Below the pieces are notes generated by a model. It was not told where the DNA came from. It saw nothing but the letters and a program-made list of their open reading frames with translations, and searched no databases. Shown here one piece after another: positions 1 through 5,353 of a stretch of DNA of 5,558 nucleotides. Origin of the DNA: a bacterium. Its GTDB lineage: Bacteria > Armatimonadota > Fimbriimonadia > Fimbriimonadales > GBS-DC. The translations under genes and the position numbers were made by a program. The stretch lies in contig JARJMV020000293.1 of NCBI GenBank assembly GCA_029335935.2, positions 1 through 5,558 of the forward strand, read 5' to 3'. The stretch's first letter is position 1, and the number at the start of each line of letters is the position of its first letter.

Positions 1-190
1 CGCCGACAAAACACGCTTGGACAAGAATGTCCAAGCCACGCCGACAAAACACGCTTGGACAAGAGTGTCCAAGCCACGCCGACAAAACGCGCTTGGACAA
101 GAATGTCCAAGCCACGCCGACAAAACACGCTTGGACAGGAATGTCCAAGCTACGCCGACAAAACGCGCTTGGACAGGAATGTCCAAGCTA
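1..190. repeat. Tandem array of five 38-bp units, each with a 9-bp hairpin palindrome
   Basis: Five head-to-tail units of exactly 38 bp occupy 1-38, 39-76, 77-114, 115-152 and 153-190; the array probably continues beyond the left edge. Each unit is a spacer (CGCCGACAAAAC plus a few bases) followed by a perfect inverted repeat, GCTTGGACA / TGTCCAAGC, around four bases. The palindromes lie at 15-36, 53-74, 91-112, 129-150 and 167-188, with loops AGAA, AGAG, AGAA, GGAA and GGAA. Only four columns vary between units (unit positions 13, 24, 27 and 37), all by A/G or C/T changes, and none falls in the stem arms. The + strand is stop-free in all three frames, so spurious ORFs arise here, but a 38-bp period shifts frame in every unit and argues against coding. 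No T-run follows the hairpins, so they are not intrinsic terminators. The function is unknown: a structured 5' leader of trpG, a protein-binding array or a dispersed repeat family are all possible. Confidence 0.93.
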
Positions 191-191
191 C

Positions 192-196
192 TGAGG
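192..196 (+). promoter_or_regulatory. Ribosome binding site that fixes the trpG start
   Basis: TGAGG lies 5 nt before the ATG at 202. It sits in the 11 bp between the last repeat unit and the gene. It supports initiation at 202 rather than at ATG codons inside the repeat array, which would add about 49 residues of repeat-derived sequence absent from this enzyme family. Confidence 0.6.
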
Positions 197-201
197 CAAC
201 T

Positions 202-777
202 ATGAAGGTCTTAGTCATCGACAACTACGATAGCTTTACCTACAATCTGGTGCAGTATCTCGGCGAGTTGGGCGCGGAGATTAGTGTTGCACGCAACGAC
301 GAGCTCACGGTGGAGGGCGCACTCGCACTGCAGCCCGACCGTATCCTGATTTCGCCAGGCCCCTGCACGCCCCAGGAGGCGGGGATTAGCGTGCCGCTGA
401 TTCAAGCGGCAGCAGGCAAGGTTCCGATATTAGGAGTGTGTTTGGGGCATCAGGCGATAGGCGCGGCGTTCGGGGGCACCATCATCCGCGCGAAACACCC
501 CATGCACGGCAAAGAGTCGCCCGTGCGCCACACCAACACGAGCGTCTTTCGCGGAACGCCCAATCCGCTGCGCGTCATCCGCTACCACTCGCTGGTCATC
601 GAACGCGCCACCCTGCCCGATTGCTTGGAAATCACCGCCGAAAGCGAGGACGACGGCGAGATTATGGGCGTGCGCCACAAAGAGTATCCTATCGCGGGCG
701 TGCAGTTCCACCCAGAGTCGATTCTCAGCGAGGCGGGTATGCAGATCCTGCGCAACTTTTTAGCCGACGGCGAGTAG
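202..777 (+). CDS. trpG: Anthranilate synthase component II (glutamine amidotransferase)
   Basis: This is a 191-residue class I glutamine amidotransferase. It hydrolyses glutamine and passes ammonia to TrpE to make anthranilate, the first step of tryptophan synthesis in the cytosol. The N-terminus [20 protein letters not shown] is the TrpG/PabA signature. SPGPCTP is at residues 51-57. The nucleophile Cys80 lies in GVCLGHQ, YHSLV is at 128-132, and His170 and Glu172 in FHPES complete the catalytic triad. The length is normal for a stand-alone subunit. The start at 202 was chosen from the family N-terminus and the TGAGG just upstream; an in-frame ATG at 55 would only add translated repeat. No convincing promoter is visible between the array and the gene, so transcription may enter through or from the repeats. 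The 3' end overlaps the convergent purQ by 18 bp. TrpG and PabA are hard to separate by sequence and one protein often serves both pathways; trpE in the same window favours trpG. Confidence 0.95.
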   Translation: MKVLVIDNYDSFTYNLVQYLGELGAEISVARNDELTVEGALALQPDRILISPGPCTPQEAGISVPLIQAAAGKVPILGVCLGHQAIGAAFGGTIIRAKHPMHGKESPVRHTNTSVFRGTPNPLRVIRYHSLVIERATLPDCLEITAESEDDGEIMGVRHKEYPIAGVQFHPESILSEAGMQILRNFLADGE

Positions 778-1437
778 TCGGCGTCCGTCTGCGCTGCCCA
801 AGAGCAGTTCGCACGCGCGCTCAGGGTGGGGCATCATCCCCAGCACATTGAACCGCTCGTTTGCAACACCTGCGATATGGTCGGTTGAACCGTTTGGGTT
901 CCAAGCGTCGTCGAGATCGCCTGTGGGGCTGCAGTAGCGGAAGAGAATCTGCCCGTTCGCACGCAGTTGGCTTAGGGTCGCCCCGTCGCACACATAGCGT
1001 CCGTCGCCGTGCGCGATGGGGATTTGCAACACTTCGCCAGGTTGATAGCGGCGGGTGAAGGGCGTGTCGGCGTTCTCCACGCGCACATACACGGGCTTAC
1101 AGCGGAACTTCAGGCTGAGATTGCGCGTGAGTGCGCCGGGCAGCAGCCCCGCCTCGCAGAGTATCTGGAACCCGTTGCATACGCCCAGCACTAAGCCCCC
1201 GCGCGCGGCGTACTCGCGTAGGCTCTCCATAATCCGCGCGAAGCGAGCAATCGCTCCCGGACGCAGGTAATCGCCATACGAGAAGCCGCCGGGCACAATC
1301 ACCAAGCCGTACTCGCTCAAGTCGCGCGGTTCGGCGTGCCAGAGATACTCAGCGTCGTAGCCCAACCCATCGCGTAGCGCATAGTAGGCGTCGCGGTCGC
1401 AGTTGGAGCCGGGAAACACAATCACGCCCGCTTTCAT
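760..1437 (-). CDS. purQ: FGAM synthase glutamine amidotransferase subunit PurQ
   Basis: This 225-residue class I amidotransferase supplies ammonia to phosphoribosylformylglycinamidine (FGAM) synthase, the fourth step of de novo purine synthesis, in a complex with PurL and PurS. The N-terminus [16 protein letters not shown] and the segment [17 protein letters not shown] (about residues 48-64) are typical of PurQ. Cys87 in GVCNGFQIL is the nucleophile, and His204 and Glu206 in MPHPER complete the triad. The length matches the family (about 220-230). The start codon overlaps the purS stop as ATGA, which indicates translational coupling; only a weak purine-rich stretch precedes it. It is the last gene of the leftward rplS-lepB-purS-purQ run, and its 3' end overlaps the 3' end of trpG. 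No terminator hairpin is visible at this end. The third subunit, purL, is not in the window. Confidence 0.96.
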   Translation of the reverse strand: MKAGVIVFPGSNCDRDAYYALRDGLGYDAEYLWHAEPRDLSEYGLVIVPGGFSYGDYLRPGAIARFARIMESLREYAARGGLVLGVCNGFQILCEAGLLPGALTRNLSLKFRCKPVYVRVENADTPFTRRYQPGEVLQIPIAHGDGRYVCDGATLSQLRANGQILFRYCSPTGDLDDAWNPNGSTDHIAGVANERFNVLGMMPHPERACELLLGSADGRRLLAVG

Positions 1438-1673
1438 GGCTCAATCTCATAGCGATACTGCTCGATTACGGGGTTCGCGAGGAGTTTCTGGCACATCGCC
1501 TCGATCTGTTCGTGGGGGTCGCCGTTCGGGGCGAGCTCCACCTCCAGATATTTGCCGACTCGAACGCCCTGCACGCTCTCGAAGCCCAGCTGCTGCAACG
1601 CGCTTTGCAACACACGCCCCTGCGCATCCAGCAGCGCAGGCTTCAAAGTGATATAGACCTTCGCCTTGGGCAT
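1434..1673 (-). CDS. purS: FGAM synthase subunit PurS
   Basis: This is a 79-residue small subunit that bridges PurL and PurQ in the three-part FGAM synthase found in most bacteria outside the proteobacterial long-PurL group. The start [20 protein letters not shown] and the central [14 protein letters not shown] fit the PurS fold, and the length is typical (about 80). There is no catalytic residue to check, because PurS is structural. The gene follows lepB after 15 bp. A GAAGG motif (complement of 1686-1690) overlaps the lepB stop codon about 12 nt before the ATG, which is rather far for a Shine-Dalgarno site. It overlaps purQ by 4 bp, as expected for two subunits made in matched amounts. An in-frame extension is ruled out by the family N-terminus starting at this Met. 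Confidence 0.93.
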   Translation of the reverse strand: MPKAKVYITLKPALLDAQGRVLQSALQQLGFESVQGVRVGKYLEVELAPNGDPHEQIEAMCQKLLANPVIEQYRYEIEP

Positions 1674-1688
1674 ACTCAGATTGTACCT

Positions 1689-2504
1689 TCACTCCACTTG
1701 GGGCAGTGGCGTGCGGTTCGCGGCGCCGATACGGTTCGGCGGCCAGAACACGAACAGCGCTTTGCCCACCACGCGCTCGGCGTCAAGCAGTCCCCAGTGA
1801 TGTCCGTCGCTGCTGTTGTTGCGGTTGTCGCCGAGCATCAGGTACTTGCCTTTCGGAATGGGCTGCGAGGGCGTGTGCAATACCTTCTGCCGCTCGGCGT
1901 CGTCGAACACGGGTTGGCGCATCGTGTTCGCGCCGCCTTTCCAGATGTCGCCGAAGTCGCTATACTCGTACACCCAGCCGTCGATGATTTTCATCGAGTA
2001 CTGGGGGATGCCGTTCAGGTACGGTTCGTTGAGCAGTTTGCCGTTCAGATACAGCCCTTCGCCTGCCCGCACCTCGATCACATCGCCGGGCAGCCCAATC
2101 AGCCGCTTCACGAAGTCGGTTTTGCCTGGCGTCTGCCATGGGTTGAGCGCCCAATCGGGCGCACGGAACACCACGATATCGAACCGTTGCGGCGCGCCGA
2201 GCCGATAGCTGAACTTGCCCACCATCACCACATCGCCCACCTTCAGCGTCGGCACCATCGACTCGGAGGGGATGTAGAACGGCTGCACCAGATACGGGCG
2301 GATGATGAGGTAGACAAGGATGCCCGCGTAGATAATCGCATCCAGCAGGTTGTTGAAAAAGCGCGCCACGCGATTCTGCATAGGCGCAACCGCGAGACGC
2401 GCCACGATGCACGCCGTCATCGTGAATACAATCGTGGCGACGGGCAATCGCGCCAGCGTCTCGATCCAGTTCAGCGGCCCCGTGGGCGGAGTGAACGGCT
2501 CCAT
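1689..2504 (-). CDS. lepB: Signal peptidase I
   Basis: This 271-residue membrane protease cleaves signal peptides from exported preproteins at the outer face of the cytoplasmic membrane. Two hydrophobic segments, at about residues 22-40 and 53-70, should anchor it. The catalytic Ser82 is in IPSESMVPTL (78-87). The general base Lys133 is in FVKRLIGLPGD (131-141), and the last conserved box is GDNRNNSSDGHHWG (225-238). That box usually reads SDSR; here it reads SDGH, a substitution in a loop that supports the active site. The catalytic Ser/Lys pair is intact, so activity is expected. The start codon overlaps the rplS stop by one base (TGATG), so translation is probably coupled. The rplS-lepB neighbourhood is common in bacteria, although rnhB often follows; here purS and purQ do. 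The first 20 residues are Pro-rich and hydrophilic. Confidence 0.95.
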   Translation of the reverse strand: MEPFTPPTGPLNWIETLARLPVATIVFTMTACIVARLAVAPMQNRVARFFNNLLDAIIYAGILVYLIIRPYLVQPFYIPSESMVPTLKVGDVVMVGKFSYRLGAPQRFDIVVFRAPDWALNPWQTPGKTDFVKRLIGLPGDVIEVRAGEGLYLNGKLLNEPYLNGIPQYSMKIIDGWVYEYSDFGDIWKGGANTMRQPVFDDAERQKVLHTPSQPIPKGKYLMLGDNRNNSSDGHHWGLLDAERVVGKALFVFWPPNRIGAANRTPLPQVE

Positions 2505-2857
2505 CAGCGGCTCATATCTTCCTTCAGGCGCGCGGCTTTACCCGACAAATTGCGCAGGTAATACAGCTTCGCGCGACGCACCTTGCCCCGACGCGTGACC
2601 TCGATCTTGGCAATCATCGGCGAATGCACAGGGAACGTGCGCTCCACGCCCACGCCATACGACACCTTGCGCACGGTAATCGTGTCGGCGATGCCGCGAT
2701 TCTTACGAGCTATCACGACGCCCTCGAATACCTGGATTCGTTCCTTGCCGCCCTCCACCACGCGCACATGCACGCGCACATTGTCGCCCGGACGGAACTC
2801 TGGGAGATCGCTCCTCAGATAGGGCTGCTCCACTTGCTGCAATACGGTGTGGTTCAT
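2504..2857 (-). CDS. rplS: 50S ribosomal protein L19
   Basis: This 117-residue L19 lies at the interface of the large and small ribosomal subunits. The family core is continuous: [20 protein letters not shown], then [20 protein letters not shown] and [20 protein letters not shown], ending in a basic [14 protein letters not shown]. The length is normal (about 115-120). I place the start at the ATG at 2857 ([11 protein letters not shown]). An in-frame GTG three codons upstream at 2866 would extend the protein, but that GTG is part of the GAGGTG ribosome binding site. It is the first gene of the leftward operon and shares one base with the lepB start. Its C-terminal tail ([14 protein letters not shown]) is longer than the conserved core and probably variable. 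Confidence 0.97.
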   Translation of the reverse strand: MNHTVLQQVEQPYLRSDLPEFRPGDNVRVHVRVVEGGKERIQVFEGVVIARKNRGIADTITVRKVSYGVGVERTFPVHSPMIAKIEVTRRGKVRRAKLYYLRNLSGKAARLKEDMSR

Positions 2858-2863
2858 AGTAAA

Positions 2864-2869
2864 CACCTC
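2864..2869 (-). promoter_or_regulatory. Ribosome binding site of rplS
   Basis: Read on the minus strand this is GAGGTG, 6 nt before the ATG at 2857. It is the strongest Shine-Dalgarno site in the window and settles the rplS start. The alternative GTG start lies inside it. Confidence 0.75.
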
Positions 2870-2886
2870 GCTTTGTTTCAGATTTC

Positions 2887-2913
2887 GCGCGGGTTAAGGA
2901 TACCCAGCCGCGC
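2887..2913 (-). promoter_or_regulatory. Possible hairpin in the rplS leader
   Basis: On the minus strand GCGCGG (2913-2908) can pair with CCGCGC (2892-2887) around a 15-nt loop. A competing fold pairs GGGT with ACCC inside the same stretch. If transcription starts about 7 nt after the proposed -10 box at 2927-2922, the hairpin lies almost at the 5' end of the mRNA. Many ribosomal protein operons carry regulatory leaders, but no known L19 leader was recognised here, so a regulatory role is inference only. Confidence 0.3.
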
Positions 2914-2921
2914 AAGTGAAA

Positions 2922-2927
2922 AGTATA
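2922..2927 (-). promoter_or_regulatory. Candidate -10 box for the rplS-lepB-purS-purQ operon
   Basis: On the minus strand this reads TATACT (5 of 6 to TATAAT), about 65 nt before the rplS ATG. No good -35 hexamer exists at 16-18 bp; the best-placed sequence is CCCCAA. It lies in the 105-bp divergent region 2858-2962 and is the best AT-rich candidate for the leftward operon, but it is weak evidence alone. Confidence 0.35.
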
Positions 2928-2950
2928 CCTCAAGACAAGCGCACTTGGGG

Positions 2951-2956
2951 TATAAT
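2951..2956 (+). promoter_or_regulatory. Consensus -10 box (TATAAT) for the coiled-coil gene and trpE
   Basis: A perfect TATAAT lies six bases before the GTG at 2963. Bacterial transcription normally starts about 7 nt after the -10 box, which places the first RNA base at or next to this GTG, so the transcript is predicted to be leaderless. No clear -35 hexamer is seen at 16-18 bp upstream (CCTCAA at 17 bp). No Shine-Dalgarno sequence precedes the start, which fits a leaderless message. Confidence 0.65.
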
Positions 2957-2962
2957 CCCACT

Positions 2963-3844
2963 GTGCCGATTACCATCGAGAACTTGGAAGAGTTGGAAGC
3001 GCTGTTAGAGCAGCACCCCGAATGGCAGGAGCGGCTCGCGGAGAAGTTTCTCAACGAGCGCACCCTCCGACGCGCCTTTCGCAGCAACCCCGAACTGAAA
3101 GAGACCATGCGCCGTGAAATCCTCGGCGAGGAGCTTATCCGACTGCCCGAAATCGTGCGCGAACTTGTGGAGACGGTGAAGGCGCAAACTGTTCGCCTTG
3201 AACGAGTGGAAGGACGCCTCGAACGAGTGGAAGGACGCCTTGAACGAGTGGAAGGACGCCTCGAACAAGTGGAAGGACGCCTCGAACAACTCGAAGGGCG
3301 GATGGAGCGCGTCGAGCAAGGTCTCGAGGAGGTGCGCGCAGGGCAAGAAGAACTTCGGCGGGAGGTGAAAGCAATTAACGATTGGAGACGCGGTGAGACC
3401 GCGCGACGCGAAGGCGAGCTGTACGAGCAAAAGATTGTCGACCGTGCGATGCGCATCTTCGGCGCGGGCAGAGGCGGCTCGCCACGCGACCCGCTCGTAC
3501 GCGAAAAACTATTCGAATGGCTGGCGCAAGTGGATATGACCGACGGCGACGATGACGACGACGGCGATTTGTTCAATCCGATGCTGGCAGACCTCATCTG
3601 GTGGAAGTCGAGCGGCTTGGTCGCTCTCGCGGAAATCTCTATCAAGGTGGATTGGGACGATGTGCAACGCGCTCTGCACCGCGCTCAGACGCTGCGCAAG
3701 GCAGGATTGGATGGAATCGCCGTGGTGATTGGCTCCGAGTGGGCGCACCCTGAAACGAAATCGCTGGCGCAGCAAACAGGTGTGGAGTGGCGCGTGGGCA
3801 CAGATTATTCCGATGGCTTGAAAGCGTTCCGCAAACTCACCTAA
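2963..3844 (+). CDS. Coiled-coil protein with PD-(D/E)XK nuclease-like C-terminal domain, function unknown
   Basis: With a GTG start this is a 293-residue cytosolic protein with no signal peptide or membrane segment. Residues 1-76 are helical and charged (PITIENLEELEALLEQHPEW at the start). Residues 78-126 are seven heptads of the type RLERVEG, and a coiled coil continues to about 155. After an Asp-rich loop (DGDDDDDGD, 194-202) comes an alpha/beta domain: ADLIWWKSSGLVALAEISIK (209-228), then VQRALHRAQTLRKAG and IAVVIGSEW. This layout resembles the DUF3782-like coiled-coil proteins related to PD-(D/E)XK nucleases, abundant in cyanobacteria and Chloroflexota-type genomes; the assignment is from memory of the pattern. 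Asp210 and Glu224 could be metal ligands, but the usual E-x-K reads E-I-S-I-K, so catalysis is doubtful. The open frame runs upstream to 2624, but that part is antisense to rplS; GTG at 2963 fits the promoter and gives a sensible N-terminus. The stop abuts the trpE ATG. No molecular function is established. Confidence 0.8.
   Translation: MPITIENLEELEALLEQHPEWQERLAEKFLNERTLRRAFRSNPELKETMRREILGEELIRLPEIVRELVETVKAQTVRLERVEGRLERVEGRLERVEGRLEQVEGRLEQLEGRMERVEQGLEEVRAGQEELRREVKAINDWRRGETARREGELYEQKIVDRAMRIFGAGRGGSPRDPLVREKLFEWLAQVDMTDGDDDDDGDLFNPMLADLIWWKSSGLVALAEISIKVDWDDVQRALHRAQTLRKAGLDGIAVVIGSEWAHPETKSLAQQTGVEWRVGTDYSDGLKAFRKLT
3194..3298 (+). repeat. Five 21-bp repeats encoding coiled-coil heptads
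   Basis: Units of 21 bp at 3194, 3215, 3236, 3257 and 3278 each encode a heptad (RLERVEG three times, RLEQVEG, RLEQLEG). Units 1 and 3 are identical in DNA. Units 1-2 and 3-4 match at 41 of 42 bases, which suggests a recent 42-bp duplication. Two more heptads (3299-3340) have the same protein pattern but diverged DNA. Because 21 is a multiple of three, gain or loss of units keeps the frame and only changes the length of the rod. Confidence 0.9.
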
Positions 3845-5332
3845 ATGGCTAACCCCGACCTCGCCGACTACATCACGATTGCCCAGCAGGGGTGCATGAC
3901 CCCCGTGTATCGTGTGGCGCTGGCAGATTGGGAGACGCCCGTGTCGGCGTTCTACAAGGTAGCAGCGCAGGAGCCTTACGCCTTCTTGCTGGAGAGCGTG
4001 ACGGGCGGCGAGCAGATTGCACGCTACTCCTATATCGGTTTCGCCCCGACACAGATTCTGCGCACGAAGGGGAACATCGCCCGCGTGTGGGAACGCGACA
4101 CAGGCTGGCAAACATTCGAAATCGCGCCTCATCAGACCCCGTTGGACATCGCCCGCGCCCTGCTCCACCGCGCACCCTATCACGAATCGCCCCAGCTGCC
4201 CCGATTCACAGGCGGTCTGGTCGGCTATCTAAGCTACGACCTCGTGCGCTTTTTCGAACGGCTGCCGAACGCTCCCCGCGACGACCTGCACACCGACGAT
4301 TGCTGCCTGATTGCGCCCGAAGTGCTGCTGATTTTTGACCATGTGTCGCACACGATTACCGTGCTGACGAACTTGGAGCCGAGCGCAGCCCCAGAGGCGC
4401 GCTATCAGCAGGCGCAGGCGCGCATCGACGAGACCTTACAACGCCTGCACGCGCCCATCCCACCCCCGCCACGCTACGAAGACCCCCTATTCCGTTTGAG
4501 TCCGCAGCCCAACATCACGCGCGAGGCTTACGAAGACGCCGTGCGACGCGCCGTCGAGTATATCCACGCAGGCGATTGCATCCAGGTGGTGCTGTCGCAA
4601 CGGTTCAGCCAACCGATTAGCGCGCCGCCGTTCTACCTCTATCGCGCTCTGCGCACGATTAACCCCTCGCCGTACATGTTCTATTTGCAGTTTGACGACC
4701 TCACGCTGATTGGCGCATCGCCGGAGGTGCTGGCGACCGTGGAGGGCGGTAGGGCAATCACACGCCCCATCGCTGGCACGCGCCCGCGAGGCAAAACGCC
4801 CGCCGAGGACGCCCAGCTCGCCCAAGAACTGCTCGCTGATCCCAAAGAGCGCGCCGAGCATATCATGCTGGTTGACCTCGGACGCAACGACATCGGGCGC
4901 GTCAGCGAGTACGGAACCGTGCGCGCCACCGAACTGATGGCGATCGAGCGATACTCGCATGTGATGCATATCGTGTCGGAGGTGCAGGGGCAGCTGCGCG
5001 CCGACGCCGACGCCTTCGATGTACTGCGTGCGTGCTTCCCTGCAGGCACAGTGTCGGGCGCGCCCAAAGTGCGCGCGATGGAGATTATCGACGAACTCGA
5101 ACCGACGCGGCGCGGCCCCTACGCTGGCGCAGTCGGCTACTTCAGCTACACCCACGAAATGGACGCCTGCATCACGATCCGCACCATCTTGGTGAAGGAC
5201 GGCGTGGCCCATGTTCAGGCGGGCGCAGGAATCGTCGCCGATTCCGTGCCCGAACGCGAGTACGAAGAGTGCCTCAACAAGGCGCGCGCCGCCCTGAAAG
5301 CGATCGAACGCGCCCATCAAGGTTTGGAATAA
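3845..5332 (+). CDS. trpE: Anthranilate synthase component I
   Basis: This 495-residue enzyme converts chorismate and ammonia to anthranilate in the cytosol, using ammonia delivered by TrpG. The regulatory N-terminal part carries LLES (48-51), and NPSPYMFY is at 273-280; both motifs form the tryptophan feedback site in characterised TrpE proteins. The chorismate-binding domain shows PIAGTRPRG (308-316), DPKERAEHIMLVDLGRNDIG (332-351), FPAGTVSGAPKVRAMEIIDE (398-417) and GAGIVADSVPEREYEE (460-475). Ala309 in PIAGT is the TrpE form, whereas PabB usually has Lys there, so this is TrpE rather than aminodeoxychorismate synthase. The length is normal. The ATG directly follows the stop of the upstream gene (TAAATG) and has no visible Shine-Dalgarno site, so its translation probably depends on coupling. 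No trp leader peptide or attenuator is seen. The gene ends 21 bp before a convergent regulator gene. Confidence 0.96.
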   Translation: MANPDLADYITIAQQGCMTPVYRVALADWETPVSAFYKVAAQEPYAFLLESVTGGEQIARYSYIGFAPTQILRTKGNIARVWERDTGWQTFEIAPHQTPLDIARALLHRAPYHESPQLPRFTGGLVGYLSYDLVRFFERLPNAPRDDLHTDDCCLIAPEVLLIFDHVSHTITVLTNLEPSAAPEARYQQAQARIDETLQRLHAPIPPPPRYEDPLFRLSPQPNITREAYEDAVRRAVEYIHAGDCIQVVLSQRFSQPISAPPFYLYRALRTINPSPYMFYLQFDDLTLIGASPEVLATVEGGRAITRPIAGTRPRGKTPAEDAQLAQELLADPKERAEHIMLVDLGRNDIGRVSEYGTVRATELMAIERYSHVMHIVSEVQGQLRADADAFDVLRACFPAGTVSGAPKVRAMEIIDELEPTRRGPYAGAVGYFSYTHEMDACITIRTILVKDGVAHVQAGAGIVADSVPEREYEECLNKARAALKAIERAHQGLE

Positions 5333-5353
5333 TCGATGGACGCCCCCTTTCAC

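Noticed and set aside
1..190. CRISPR array
   Set aside because: The units are contiguous and almost identical over their full 38 bp, with no variable spacers and no cas genes nearby.
17..205. A 62-residue repeat protein in the array
   Set aside because: The 38-bp period shifts the frame in each unit, no ribosome binding site is present, and openness follows from the lack of stop codons in the repeat itself.
1512..2561. A 349-residue plus-strand ORF opposite lepB
   Set aside because: It is a shadow of lepB, with low-complexity His/Arg/Val-rich sequence and no recognisable domain; lepB has all its motifs on the other strand.
2913..2947. Inverted repeat CAAGTG / CACTTG as an operator between the divergent promoters
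   Set aside because: The arms are 6 bp, separated by 23 bp, with no further symmetry; this is easily expected by chance and nothing else supports a binding site.
2624..2962. N-terminal extension of the coiled-coil gene to an ATG at 2624
   Set aside because: This stretch is antisense to rplS, is rich in His and Arg like a shadow frame, and crosses the divergent promoter region; the GTG at 2963 fits better.
2878..3645. A 255-residue minus-strand ORF opposite the coiled-coil gene
   Set aside because: It is Ser/Arg-rich sequence produced by the complement of the heptad repeats; the plus strand has the coherent protein.
4487..5353. A 288-residue minus-strand ORF opposite trpE
   Set aside because: It is a shadow of the highly conserved trpE frame; no domain is visible.
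5333..5353. Bidirectional terminator between trpE and the LacI-family gene
   Set aside because: Only 21 bp are available, and no stem of useful length or T-run is visible.
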